Assembly: GCA_911728435.2 (NCBI GenBank)
Contig: OU452200.1
Location: 29,279,715-29,343,714 of the forward strand
DNA length: 64,000 nucleotides
From: Apoderus coryli
Lineage: Eukaryota; Arthropoda; Insecta; Coleoptera; Attelabidae
Direction: 5' to 3'
In this document: piece after piece, positions 33,439 through 43,808 of the stretch
Layout of the letters: each line of letters begins with the position of its first letter
How positions within the stretch are numbered: position 1 is the first letter of the stretch
Translations under genes and position numbers: made by a program
Notes under the pieces: model-generated
Database searches by the model: none
The model's input: the letters and a program-made list of their open reading frames with translations, nothing else
Told to the model about the DNA's origin: nothing

Positions 33439-33660
33439 GTGGTGCACAAGATAGTCGAGTCTATTTTCATAGAAGAAAACATGACTGGGAACTTCTATTT
33501 CATACTTTTAGAAACGTTGCCTCGGTTTGTAAGGAGAGGTGCCCAAGTGTGGCCCTCAAGATCTCAAGATTTAACGCCACTGGACTTCTCTTTTGGGGGT
33601 ACCTACTTAAAACCTAAAATTAAAATTAAACACTCAGCCAGAAGACATTGATGACCTCAA
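33439..33660 (+). pseudogene. mariner/transposase fragment, plus strand
   Basis: The frame has VWPSRSQDLTPLDFSFGG followed by TYLKPKIK, the degenerate WPxRSPDLTPLDFFLWGYLK block with the third catalytic Asp in PLDF. A homologous copy is at about 40921-41110. Only the C-terminal part is present. Confidence 0.6.
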
Positions 33661-34011
33661 AACTAGAATAAACCTAGAGTCTGTAGCAACATTTTAAACG
33701 GACTCAGACCAATTATGATATACAAGAAGAAACATTGAATAAGAAAACAGACTGCACCTTTATAATGTTTGGATAACGCAAGTATTCGTTGCCACTTAAT
33801 TTCATAAGTAATATAATGTTTTCATTTCTTAGATAGCATAACAAATCTTGGTGTGCGCTTATGAAAGCGTTCTGAACTACTTCGGAACTGCCTCCGCGAA
33901 AAAGGCTATAGAGTAAATATTAAAATATGCCTACTGTAAGCTATAATAATAATTATTATTACTAATGTCAAAATCATTTTTAAATATTTTTTGACAATTT
34001 TCTTGTAAGCT

Positions 34012-34819
34012 TTTGGATTAAAGCATCTCTAATATGATTTGTTTGACAAAATATCCAGTATTATGGCTGCTGGATGAATATACACTATTATGAAATAATG
34101 TAAAGTCTTCTGACAACTTCAACGAACTGAAATAATGTACATTTTTATTCTGATTCTACCCTGGGGCATAAAAGCCACATGGTGCAAGATCGGGTGAATG
34201 TGAATGTACTAACTTGTTGTATTTATCTAGAAACGTCTTGATAGAAAAAGATCCAGGCAGCGCCTTGTATTTATGGAGAACCAGTGACTTTTTCTACCCA
34301 ATTCAAGCCGTTTTGTAGTTGTATTCTCACGGATCCTCTGAACTTAGCTATAAGACATTATAGGTACACTAATTAAATCTACACCTTATCCAACAGAATT
34401 TCAAAAAACATCGAGTTGATTTCAAAAAGTGTTAATTGAATTCCAAAATAGTTAATTCAATTTCAAAAAGTGTCATATTAATACAATAGCTTGGGTATAA
34501 GTTTTTTGTCATTTGCTTTCTGTTTTTTGTGTTGTAAGAGAAAAATTATAAAATTTTTAGTTCGTTTAACAGTTTATTATTGTTTGCTGGATAAACAGTT
34601 ATAAATATTAATGCACTTGCACTATCTGACACTATATTAATTATAGCAAAATTAAAAAATTGCGGATAAATAACTTTACAGTACTGAGATTGGAATAGTA
34701 TCTATATAAACAGCACTGAGTGCGGAAAAGTGTAACTTTCCGCACTAAAAAACTGCGGAAAAGAGCACATTACCGCAAGCTCGTAGAAACAAATAATTAC
34801 AATATAAAAAAAAAATGAA
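34012..34819. repeat. left flank of tandem iMet unit 2
   Basis: Counterpart of 28550-29310. It contains the mariner fragment at 34130-34290 (minus strand). A ten-T pol III terminator on the tRNA strand is at 34806-34815. Confidence 0.75.
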
Positions 34820-34865
34820 TAGCAGAGCGTGGTTTCGATCCACGGACCTCTGGGTTATGGGCCCA
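34820..34865 (-). tRNA. initiator tRNA-Met gene copy 2, 3' half
   Basis: Same T arm, variable loop and acceptor strand as copy 1, ending CTCTGCTA and followed by a T-run. It begins with the target duplication TGGGCCCATAACCCA, which is the whole anticodon stem-loop. The B box is intact. Confidence 0.85.
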
Positions 34866-35318
34866 ATTCAATTTTTTTTTTTTTTTCAATCAAAAATTTT
34901 TATTTCATACAGTTACATAACAGCATTACAAACATTTATCTTAAAACTAAATATATATACAATATTTACAAAACAGAAGTGAGCATGACTATATACTACA
35001 AAAATATGTACATGATGTCGATGCAGCAGGAACCTCGCGTCGCGGCCAGGCAGGCATGGTCTTAAGCCTTTCAAGTACAAATGTTTGTTCATTATTAGTC
35101 TGAGGTAGGCTCGGCTCCAACCTAGGCTTTACCCAAGCAATGCGTCCGCAATCGGCAGTGAATGCGAAATATTTATGTAACATTTTTAAGCGACTTGTCT
35201 GTTAAGGCTTCTGAGTAATAACGCAGGAAAAATTAGGAAAAACCTGCTTAAAGGGGGTGTCGAGTCGATTGTCTGTTTGCAGCGTTGCGAAAGATAAATC
35301 TAGCGATGCGCTGTTTGT

Positions 35319-38009
35319 CTAAGGCCTATTATCCAAGTAGATGGGTAATCTCTGATAAATTAGGGGATGTTTAAAATTGAGATTATCCCTCTCTCGGTGT
35401 CGGGTCATGTCCTGTGTCAGTGGTGACTTGTGGATGTCTGTGGTGTAATATTTCTGTGCTATGTCAGTCACGTAGTCTGTAATATATTGTATGTTTGCCC
35501 GTCTATGCAGTTCATCGATGCGGGTGTAACGATCACTGCTTGTCGCATGCCGTAATATTTTGTTTTCCATACGCAGCAGTCGTAATCGCTGCGTATCGGA
35601 CATGCTACACCAGACGGGAGCAGCGTAAGTCAGTATCGGTCTTAGTACAGTCTTGTATAAAGTAATTTTATTGTCGGTCGTCAGTACACTGTTTTTATTT
35701 ATAAGTGGATAAAGACTGTGCACTGCGCTGTAGGTCCTCTGTATACTGTGACTCGTATGCGGCTTGAAACTCAGTGTTCGATCGAGCTTCACTCCCAGAT
35801 GAGTCACAGGTTGTCGTTGTGGATCGATTATGGCGTCGCCTATTTTTAGTTTTTCGAATATTTTGGTATTCTTGTATTTTTTTGTCAGTATGATTTGTTC
35901 TGTCTTGGTCGGATTTATCTTTATTTTCCAAGTTTTATAGTAGTCTTCAAGTCGCGTCATGTGGATTCGTATATGTCGATTAGCTGCGTTGGCGTGGTAG
36001 CTGTGTGTGTAAAGGGTCGTGTCGTCGGCGTATAGGGCAAGCTTAGTGTGGGGATATTTGGGGATATCAGAAGTATAAAGGGTGTACAACTTAGGAGCGA
36101 GAACTGTGCCTTGGGGCACGCCTGCTTTTAGAGTTCGGAGGCGAGATGAGGTGCTATTTATTCGCACTTTGAAAGTTCTGTCTGAAAGGTACGACTTCAG
36201 TAGTGTTAGCAGATGTCCAGGTATATTGAGGCGGAGCAGTTTGGTCAGAAGTCCTTCGTGCCACACTCTGTCAAATGCCTTTTCCATGTCAAGCAGCACT
36301 AAGTTAGTTACTTGCTGCTTGTTAAAGGCAAGTTTGGCGTCATGAACTATCTTTGATGTAAGCATGACAGTGCTGTGGCCTGATCTGAATCCAAACTGCT
36401 CTTGTGGTGTTAGTCTAAGCCTGTCGTCTGTTTTGTTTAGTCTTGTAAGGATAATTTTTTCAGTGATTTTGGACATGGTATTTAGGAGGGAGATGGGTCT
36501 ATAGCTGTTGGGGTCTTGTGGAGGTTTGCCGGGTTTTAGAAAGGGAATAACAATGGCTTCCTTCCACTTTTTGGGGAAGTATTGTAGTTTTAATATGGCG
36601 TTTATTATATATGTAGTTTGGACCAATGCTTTTCTACTCATGTTCTTAAGTAAAAGATTATCTATGGCATCTGGCCCTGGAGCCTTATTGTTGGGGAGTT
36701 TTTTAATGATTTGTAGGATTTCTTGTGGGGTGGAAAGTAACTTGTGCATTAGGTTAGGGGGGCAGTCTATTGTGGTAGGAATTTGTGAGCATTGGTGTTC
36801 AATGTCGTTATGTTCTTGTCTGGAATTAGGTAGAGGCGTATGCACCCTGTATAAGTGGTTTGCAAATGTCTCTACCTTCTCCCTGTCCGTTACCGAGTTT
36901 CTGTCATTGACTGTCAGTGTTGGTATTTGTGGGTATGTCCGTTTTAGGGCTTTCATCAGCTTCCACAAGGAGTTGTCTCGTACATTCAGATCACGTAGTT
37001 TGTCTGCCCATACCTTGTTTTTGTGTTCCTTGATCCTGTTAGTAATTGCAATTTGTAGTTCTTTAAGTTGTTCCCTGTCATTTGCATGTCTCGTTCGCTG
37101 CCACCTTTTTCGAATTCGATTTTTGAATTTGATTAGATTCAAAATATCGGGTGGCAGCCTGTCTTGTGCTGGCCTTTGGCGAACTTTTTGAGCAACTTTG
37201 TCCCTAGTTTTCTGTATTATTTCCGTCAGTGTATCCACCTCCCTGTCTATCTCCTGTCTGGTCCGTATGTCATTGTTCAGTGTTATTTGTCTGTCCAGTA
37301 ACCTTCTGTATTTAGCCCAGTCTGTGTTTTTGTAGACGTAAATGACTTTTTCATTTTTGTTAATCACTTGCTGATTCAGTTCGAACATAATCGGGTTGTG
37401 ATCACTACTAAGTTCATTAAGGGATTTTAAGTTTATGTGTCGGTTATAGTTTTTGTTCAGGACAATGTCAATGTACGTCGGTCTTCCCCTGTTAGGTGGT
37501 ATGTGTGTGGGCACGTCTGAATGCACGACCTGTATATCCTGTTCATTTATATAGTCCTGGAGTTTGAGTCCGTTATGGTTGTTATTATGGTTACCCCACT
37601 GCACATGTCGGCAATTGAGGTCCCCAAAGACTATGATTTTCTGGCCTAGCTCGAACATGGCATCCAGGTCCCTGTCCGTCAGTCGTCTGTTCGGTGAATG
37701 GTAGGCAGCTATCAGTATCAGTCCTGTAGCGAGCCTAATACTAATTGTCTCTATTCCGTTTTGTATTTGCGGGATAACGGTGTGAGGAACGGAGTTTTTA
37801 ATGAGGACAGCTATGCCCCTTTTCCCAAACGTTGCGTCATTCCTGTATACTGTATAGTTACGCAGTCGCACTCTGTGTCTGTCTGTCAGTTTTGTCTCGC
37901 TGATTGCCATAATGTCGATGCTGTGCGTTAAGATGAAATTCAGCAATTCTGGGATTTTTTGTCCCAGAGAGTTTGCATTCCACGAGCAAAGTTTGAGCGC
38001 GAAAAGGCT
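35319..38009 (-). CDS. LINE B ORF2: endonuclease and reverse transcriptase
   Basis: Complete enzyme of target-primed reverse transcription. The frame is open directly after the ORF1 stop and reads KLCSWNANSLGQKIPELLNF, the normal endonuclease start, so the domain begins well before the nominal start at 37946. Motifs: AISETKL, GDLNCRHVQWG, SDHNP in the endonuclease; SYRPISLLNTMSK, LLDMEKAFDRVWHEG, AGVPQGTVLAPKLY and YADDT in the RT. The rest is the C-terminal domain (TYAAPVWCSMSDTQ). No stops or frameshifts were seen. It lies in the same frame as ORF1, separated by one TGA (38010-38012), so readthrough or reinitiation is needed; the first in-frame ATG (DIMAIS) lies inside the endonuclease domain. 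Confidence 0.85.
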   Translation of the reverse strand, partial: SLFALKLCSWNANSLGQKIPELLNFILTHSIDIMAISETKLTDRHRVRLRNYTVYRNDATFGKRGIAVLIKNSVPHTVIPQIQNGIETISIRLATGLILIAAYHSPNRRLTDRDLDAMFELGQKIIVFGDLNCRHVQWGNHNNNHNGLKLQDYINEQDIQVVHSDVPTHIPPNRGRPTYIDIVLNKNYNRHINLKSLNELSSDHNPIMFELNQQVINKNEKVIYVYKNTDWAKYRRLLDRQITLNNDIRTRQEIDREVDTLTEIIQKTRDKVAQKVRQRPAQDRLPPDILNLIKFKNRIRKRWQRTRHANDREQLKELQIAITNRIKEHKNKVWADKLRDLNVRDNSLWKLMKALKRTYPQIPTLTVNDRNSVTDREKVETFANHLYRVHTPLPNSRQEHNDIEHQCSQIPTTIDCPPNLMHKLLSTPQEILQIIKKLPNNKAPGPDAIDNLLLKNMSRKALVQTTYIINAILKLQYFPKKWKEAIVIPFLKPGKPPQDPNSYRPISLLNTMSKITEKIILTRLNKTDDRLRLTPQEQFGFRSGHSTVMLTSKIVHDAKLAFNKQQVTNLVLLDMEKAFDRVWHEGLLTKLLRLNIPGHLLTLLKSYLSDRTFKVRINSTSSRLRTLKAGVPQGTVLAPKLYTLYTSDIPKYPHTKLALYADDTTLYTHSYHANAANRHIRIHMTRLEDYYKTWKIKINPTKTEQIILTKKYKNTKIFEKLKIGDAIIDPQRQPVTHLGVKLDRTLSFKPHTSHSIQRTYSAVHSLYPLINKNSVLTTDNKITLYKTVLRPILTYAAPVWCSMSDTQRLRLLRMENKILRHATSSDRYTRIDELHRRANIQYITDYVTDIAQKYYTTDIHKSPLTQDMTRHRERDNLNFKHPLIYQRLPIYLDNRP

Positions 38010-39788
38010 TCAAAAGTTATGTTTTGGCAGCTCATTTTGTGCAAACTCTTGGAGAACGCACAGTTTCGTCATTTTGTCTGTAACCCCTGTAAGCATTGCG
38101 TCTAGTTTCATTAAAGCCTTAACAGCTTCACTAAGATTGATCTTATTAGCAATTTGTGCCGAAACCCGACCCAAAGCTTGTAGGTCACCCATAATATTGA
38201 TTGGAGTTTGACTTACCAAAGGGGTGGTGTCATCTCTCGCGGGTTGGCTGGCCTGTGTTGTTGGTGCCGGTACTGTTTGTTGGCTAGTTGGTTTGTTAGT
38301 CCACGGGTTGGTTGTCGGTAAGGGCGCTGGTGCGTATGTCTTTTTAGTCGGTCGTTTTGTCTGCGTCTCTGTCTGTCGCTGTATATATTCCTTCCGACGA
38401 AGGAACACCTCGCAGCCTGTATAGTTGGCGGGGTGTGCGCCGCCGCAATTTGCGCAAACAGCAGGGGTGTCCCTGGTTTTTGTGCAGGTGTTGGTCAAGT
38501 GATTTTGGCCGCACTTCAGGCATTTCGGTGTGCGGCCGCAGTTGGCTGTGGCGTGTCCCCATGCCTGGCATTGGCGGCATTGTGTAATGCGGTTTTCATT
38601 TTTTCGCCGTTCCCACGTAACGCGGGTATTAAGCACTACGCTGGCTTGTGCGTTTAAAGTTCTTAGAGTGTAGTTGTTTGTGGTCACGACGAGGAATAAT
38701 GGTCTGCCAGGGGTTTTCATCCTGAAGACTCTAGAAACCGATATGTCCAAATCTTCTTTGAGATAGTACTTTACGTCCTCCTCGTCCACACCAGACAAGC
38801 CCCGAATAACAAAGGCGTGCGTTTTTTCTTCGGGGAGAGTGTAAGTGTGAAAGTCTACGTTATTGTCAGTCAGTAGAGTCTGTTTATAGGACTTGTACTC
38901 TGTAATGTCCTTAATGTATAGCATTGTGGTCCCTGCTGCATATTTTAGCGTGTAACCGTGCTGAATTTGCTGATTTAATTCCTGGACCAGCTGTCGGTGA
39001 TCAGTAGCTCTACCTCGGAGAACGATAGGCGGTATCCTCTGGTTTTTCCCTCTCGATTGATGAGCCAGCTGTTCAGTATCGCTCTCGCTGGAATCTGTCG
39101 CTGTTGCCGCGCGTTTATTTTTCCTTTTTTGAGGCGAATTTGGGCTGTTTGCTGTCCGCTTCAGGGTCCTCTTTGTAGCATTAGCAACATCTATTGATGT
39201 CGGGCTTCCAGGCAGCTCTTCGTTGGGTTTAAGACTGCTGAACCGGTTTCTCGTTAGAGGCGGTGGTGATTTCGGCGATCGCCTCATCAGTAGTTTAGAC
39301 AGAGTTGCGGTATGTTTGGGTTTCTGAAACCCGTTGACGTCGGTAATGGAAGTTGCCTGGTTCAGTATTAAAGGTGGTGTGTGTACTTCGATGGCAGAAA
39401 AATTGGGACCTTGGGTATTAATATCCATTGGGACCGAAAGGTCGTTTATTTTGTCCTTAACGAACCTTTCGCTGGACTCCATCGAAGACGTCATGATGTC
39501 CGTTAGATTATCCACTGCTTCATTTTGGCTTGATGCGACAGAGTCGGAAGGGCTGACTTTCCTGTGTCCTGTGTCGATTTTTGACGGCACTTTTGCAAGT
39601 GTTCTCCCTAGACGCGTGTGCGCATCCTGTCTATGCTTGCTCCAGTTGTGTTTTATTAGCTCTCTGTCGGTATTTTCGTCATCATTGTATAGTAGCGACT
39701 TATAGTTTTCGCATACAGTGCATGGCTTCGCTGACTTGTCTCTTTTATTATTTTTGTCAGGATTTTTTGGGATAGCCCCTTTAGACAC
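38010..39788 (-). CDS. LINE B ORF1: gag-like zinc-knuckle protein
   Basis: A 592-codon frame. The N-terminal half is charged and low-complexity. A PRE_C2HC-like domain follows (FVIRGLSGVDEEDVKYYLKE), then three knuckles: CRQCQAWGHATANC, CLKCGQNHLTNTC and CANCGGAHPANYTGC. A Pro/Thr/Gln-rich linker and a helical end (ELPKHNF) complete it. PRE_C2HC plus knuckles is typical of Jockey/X-element ORF1 proteins that bind element RNA. The frame opens with GTG at 39788; an ATG at 39811-39813 is one base out of frame because of a six-C run, so this copy may have a single-base indel at its start. Confidence 0.8.
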   Translation of the reverse strand: MSKGAIPKNPDKNNKRDKSAKPCTVCENYKSLLYNDDENTDRELIKHNWSKHRQDAHTRLGRTLAKVPSKIDTGHRKVSPSDSVASSQNEAVDNLTDIMTSSMESSERFVKDKINDLSVPMDINTQGPNFSAIEVHTPPLILNQATSITDVNGFQKPKHTATLSKLLMRRSPKSPPPLTRNRFSSLKPNEELPGSPTSIDVANATKRTLKRTANSPNSPQKRKNKRAATATDSSESDTEQLAHQSRGKNQRIPPIVLRGRATDHRQLVQELNQQIQHGYTLKYAAGTTMLYIKDITEYKSYKQTLLTDNNVDFHTYTLPEEKTHAFVIRGLSGVDEEDVKYYLKEDLDISVSRVFRMKTPGRPLFLVVTTNNYTLRTLNAQASVVLNTRVTWERRKNENRITQCRQCQAWGHATANCGRTPKCLKCGQNHLTNTCTKTRDTPAVCANCGGAHPANYTGCEVFLRRKEYIQRQTETQTKRPTKKTYAPAPLPTTNPWTNKPTSQQTVPAPTTQASQPARDDTTPLVSQTPINIMGDLQALGRVSAQIANKINLSEAVKALMKLDAMLTGVTDKMTKLCVLQEFAQNELPKHNF

Positions 39789-40038
39789 TATGTTTACCCT
39801 GGGGGGAGGACATTTTCACTTCTCTAATAGCCCCTGTACCCTACTCAGTTCAGGCACAGGGCATTTACACGTTTTTCTATTAAAATATTTATTTAAATAT
39901 GTATTTTATACACTATTTTAATAGTTTAATAGTATTTAGTTTTTCCACTGTAAGTACCGTTTCTACTATCGCACTACCTATACACCTATGTGATAGCGTG
40001 CGGAGGCGGTGTGTATACTTTGGCGGTCGGCCAAATAC

Positions 40039-40065
40039 CCGCATGCGAAGCGCACGCTCTATCAA
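40039..40065 (-). repeat. tRNA-Ala-like stretch at the 5' end of LINE B
   Basis: Minus strand TTGATAGAGCGTGCGCTTCG followed by CATGCGG directly abuts the iMet target duplication. It equals the D/anticodon arm of the composite repeats at 49.65 and 59.19 kb, then diverges. It may be a 5' transduction or template switch, or part of the element. Confidence 0.6.
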
Positions 40066-40106
40066 TGGGTTATGGGCCCAGCACGCTTCCACTGCGCCAC
40101 TCTGCT
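40066..40106 (-). tRNA. initiator tRNA-Met gene copy 2, 5' half
   Basis: Acceptor AGCAGAG, A box TGGCGCAGTGG and the complete anticodon stem-loop up to ...CATAACCCA. The upstream CTTGGACGAAATA flank matches unit 1. Confidence 0.85.
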
Positions 40107-40470
40107 CTTGGACGAAATAAAAGTTAAACATTTTGACAAGTGTAGAGCGTTTGTATGCAGGTATATATATAGTCTATAATCCCAGGTAAAAATAAGGGGT
40201 TATTGTGACAATAGAAAAAATATTATTTATGTACAGTGTAAACATATAGGGCAAATTTCTATAGTAGTTGTATAAGGTATACTGGTAGATGACACTATAG
40301 ATATCAAGTGTAAATTGAAGTAACAATAACTCAGTTTCTCGTATAAAGGGTGATATTAATTTTTTGACATTTTGCTATTTCCTTGATAGGTCGCACTCAA
40401 AAACAAAACAAAAATTCTTATAGATTTTGGTTTGCGAGGTGTCGACGTTTTATAATAAAATTAAATATAT
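40107..40470. repeat. right flank of tandem iMet unit 2
   Basis: Counterpart of 32214-32560. Just beyond it, AAATAAAACTGCGTCTACTCCACAAAA at about 40520 matches the end block of the 24.6-kb cassette (reverse orientation). Confidence 0.7.
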
Positions 40471-40920
40471 CTTGAAGTAATACATATCAGAGAGGAGTTG
40501 GAATGTATAATAGGTACGTAAATAAAACTGCGTCTACTCCACAAAATTACTCATAATATATATTATGTTCATACTTAAAATGCGGTGTCAGACATAGTAG
40601 GTATACCTTTTATAATAACGTCGTTCAATCAATTCGCAATTTTAATGAAAAGTTCTAGATTTCCAAAATCTTTCATCAAGAACTCAAACCAATTATTATG
40701 ATATACAAGACGAAATATTTAATAAGAAAACAGATTGCACCTTTATTATGTTTGGATAATGAAAATTCACAGGTGTTTCGGGAAAACCATATATAGTGTA
40801 TCCCAAGAAAATCAATGTGTGAGCAGGAAGTCTCACGAACACGATATTCCAGTCTATTTTCATAGAATTTTTTTCTTTTTTCGGTTTCTTGAACCTTGTT
40901 TTTTATAATTTTAACAAATA

Positions 40921-41110
40921 TTTTCATAGAAGAAAACATGACATGGGGACTTCTATTTAGTACTTTGAAAATCGTTGCCTCGGATTGAAAGGAGAGGTGC
41001 CCAAGCGGGGTCATCAAGATCTCCAGATTTAACGCCACTGGACTTCTCTTTTGGGGGTACTTAAAAACTAAAATTAATATTAAACACTCAGCCAGAAGAC
41101 ATTTATGACC
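40921..41110 (+). pseudogene. transposase fragment homologous to 33439-33660
   Basis: Shares AAGAAAACATGACATGGG-type start, GGAGAGGTGCCCAAG and TTAACGCCACTGGACTTCTC with the 33.4-kb copy. Frameshifted. Confidence 0.55.
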
Positions 41111-42400
41111 TCAAAACTAGAATAACTAGAGTAGAGTAGAAATATTTCGAACGGACTAGGTCAGCTTAGCAAATAGTGGAGCTCAATTGGATGCAATAAT
41201 CGTACACGGAGAGAACTTTTTAAGCTATACTTAAAATGTTATGTTACATCGGCATTTAAAATTCTAAGGTTGCGGTGGCTTGGGGTTGAACACAAAACTC
41301 AACCAACAGTGATGTTGAAGTTCCTCCTAGCAAAATCGGCTTGTTTTTGCTGAATGCTGGTTGGCAAGTTTTAAAATGAAAGCACTGTATCACATGATAA
41401 TATGAACCCACTATATCTTATGTCGTATTAAATTAATATGCTAGCTATAAAGTTGACTAATTAATTTTGTAATCAATTATTTTAATTAAACCAATAAGTG
41501 TAATGTTTCAAAACAGGAAAACATTATTAACAATTTTTAATCGTTTTGCATACTTGCGGTACTATAACTTAGCTATTTTTATGTAGTTACTCATATTCGT
41601 AATAAGCTGTTTTAATTTACTACATATAAATGGACAAAATTCGTAGTCAGGTAACACTATTGTTCAAAACTTTATAGAGATTATAAAAGCAACTGTTTGA
41701 TTGACGTGAGGTCAACTTTTCTAATTAACACTAACGGTATAACAAAAAGTGATTGATTTGATAACTCTGTGGGTATTCTGTTTGTGTTCAATGCCTATTT
41801 GGAGATGGTAAAAGTCTAGACAGCAGTAGCGGCGAATATGTTATTTCTTGTAATAAAATTCTCAAATGGTAAATATGTTCATTTATAATTGAGAGTTTAT
41901 TGAAATATCTGCGCTTATATACTATTCTATATAATTTTTTGCCTTAGGCTGTAGAATATTGTATTTTTTACAAGATGTAAGCATGTCTACCACAGAATAA
42001 TTTCTAATTTGAGTATCAGAGCTGCCTGGACCAAAACTTTATAAATCACATTAACAGCTTTTTAAAATTTTACCAATCCAACCCACCCGAATATTATTGA
42101 AAAATAGTCTAAAAAAGTTAAGCTTGTCAACGAGGAAAAACGTGAAGAAATCGGAGACTTTCAAAAAACTTCCTAAAGTACCCTCTCATTACTGTAGAGC
42201 CTCTACCAGTAAATTATACCTGGAACCGATATTTAGATTCAGGAGTTTCTGAAAATTACAAAAAATAAGTTGAAATACCTAGTGGCAAAGATGTTTTTGT
42301 GGTGGAAATTAAATATTAAACATTAACTGGTCACACTGATAATGAAACCTATAATAAACACATTGAAGAAAAAAATTAACTATAATAAAACGCTAGCTAC
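41111..42400. other. AT-rich non-coding stretch
   Basis: No supported feature. Confidence 0.4.
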
Positions 42401-43760
42401 CTTATTCACTCTAATTTTCAACCAATACGAGTAAAAGTTCGGACACATCTCCTCGGAAGCAAAAACGACTGTAAAATTTGTAATGTGTTTTTACATACAG
42501 TTAAATAATTAGATTAGGCGGTAGGTTACTTTTGGTGATACTCCTTTGACACTTGTTTTGTTATAATATAGTTTAGTTATGACATCCGAGAATGGGATGA
42601 ATTTAGTTCTAAGTGTTGGACTATAATACTGTAATTTTTAGTACAAATCACTGTGATTGTTGTTTTTTTTTTATTTTTAGTATTATTTTTAATTTTGTTT
42701 TCCTTGATACCAGTGTTTCACACTGTTTTAGGTTTACTTATATATATATAGTAAATTGTATACTTGTTTGTAATAAACTTTTCAAAAAAAAAAAGAGAAA
42801 CATTTTTAAAATTCAAATACTTCCCAAGTCGACATATTTTTCATTAAAGTAATGTCATTAGAAAAGAAAACAGATTTGATTGTTATTCTTATGGAATCTA
42901 CTCGCTTAAACAACATACCAACTTCCAATGCAAGATTGCCAACTGTTCTTGAAATTATCGCTATCCTACACCTCGTGCTTATTATTCGTGCAATAGCTTA
43001 ATTAAACTGATATATATTATATTTATACCCGCCACAGGCCCAGACACTTAATTAAACACAAACTTCACTTCCCCAAGTTTATTTTATTTTTGCTAAAATA
43101 ATTTGGATGTTCAAAAAAATCCATATAATTTATGTCATTCCATTCTATTCATTCAAATTCTGGCAACAATCAAGAAAATATGAGAAAAATTGCGGCTGCC
43201 ACACTTTATTTGTACATTTTCATCATAAACATATTCCAGCACAGTTTCCTCAACAAATCCACACATTACGCAATATATTTACACATGGAACCTAATTAGA
43301 TACTTGATTTTCCAACAAATTTAATTTACTCAGCTACCACAATATAACAAATATTAAAACATTAATATATATCAAAAAAACTCCTAATGTATGCGTATTT
43401 TTATTTCAATACTATAACTATACATGCAATAAATCTGGCAGAATTGTTTTTAAATGACACAAGTTGACACATTTCGCATTCGAATATTGATTTTTTACCG
43501 TTCTCACCATCTACGTTCCGGGCGTCTGCATTTAAAGACCATTTTAAAAACTTTTTTTATTATTTTTGAAATTGTAGCCCGTCTGCAATATTGTTACTCG
43601 ACCGGACTGGAGTCGAATTTGACGCGGATGCTAGAAATGTCAACTTTCTGTCACGTATAGAGATGCAAGAAATGTATCGATATATTATTTCTTTCATTAT
43701 TAGAGACTCAAGAAATGTATCGATATATTCCATTTAAGGTTGAACTATTGTCCCGAGGAT
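42400..43760 (+). repeat. copy of a ~1.2-kb duplicated sequence, with an insertion
   Basis: Aligns with 55780-56960: CTTATTCACTCTAA, CTTATGGAATCTACTCGC, AACAACATACCAACTT, GTCATTCCATTC, ATGTATCGATATAT and other blocks in the same order. Between about 42507 and 42797 it has sequence absent from the other copy, ending in an AATAAA-type signal and an A-run. Function unknown; a degraded ORF in the other copy matches nothing I know. Confidence 0.65.
42507..42797 (+). mobile_element. poly(A)-ended insertion in the duplicated sequence
   Basis: The inserted ~290 bases end in TAATAAACTTTTC followed by an A11 run, as in a retroposed 3' end (LINE fragment, SINE or processed transcript). No coding region is recognisable. 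Some host bases at the junction appear deleted, and no target duplication is visible. Confidence 0.45.
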
Positions 43761-43808
43761 TGCAACCATTGGCCGCTTGTAAAGCAATAAAAGAGGAAGA
43801 AAAGATAA

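Larger units (their letters stand above)
34866..40065 (-). mobile_element. Jockey-type LINE B inserted in iMet gene copy 2 (near full length)
   Basis: A 5.2-kb insertion in the tRNA orientation, with a 15-bp perfect target duplication (34851-34865 and 40066-40080). Parts in order: 5' region 39789-40065, ORF1, a single TGA, ORF2, a 3' UTR of about 450 bases ending in an A-run and TTGAAT at the tRNA junction. The first ~27 bases next to the 5' junction look like a tRNA-Ala D/anticodon arm and match the composite repeats of this window. Same family as LINE A. Confidence 0.85.

Noticed and set aside
36508..37191. 227-codon plus-strand frame
   Set aside because: Antisense shadow of LINE B ORF2; no family features.
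39334..39705. 123-codon plus-strand frame
   Set aside because: Antisense shadow of LINE B ORF1.
40676..41038. 120-codon minus-strand frame
   Set aside because: Overlaps the plus-strand transposase fragment shared with 33.4 kb; the minus frame is not kept in the other copy.
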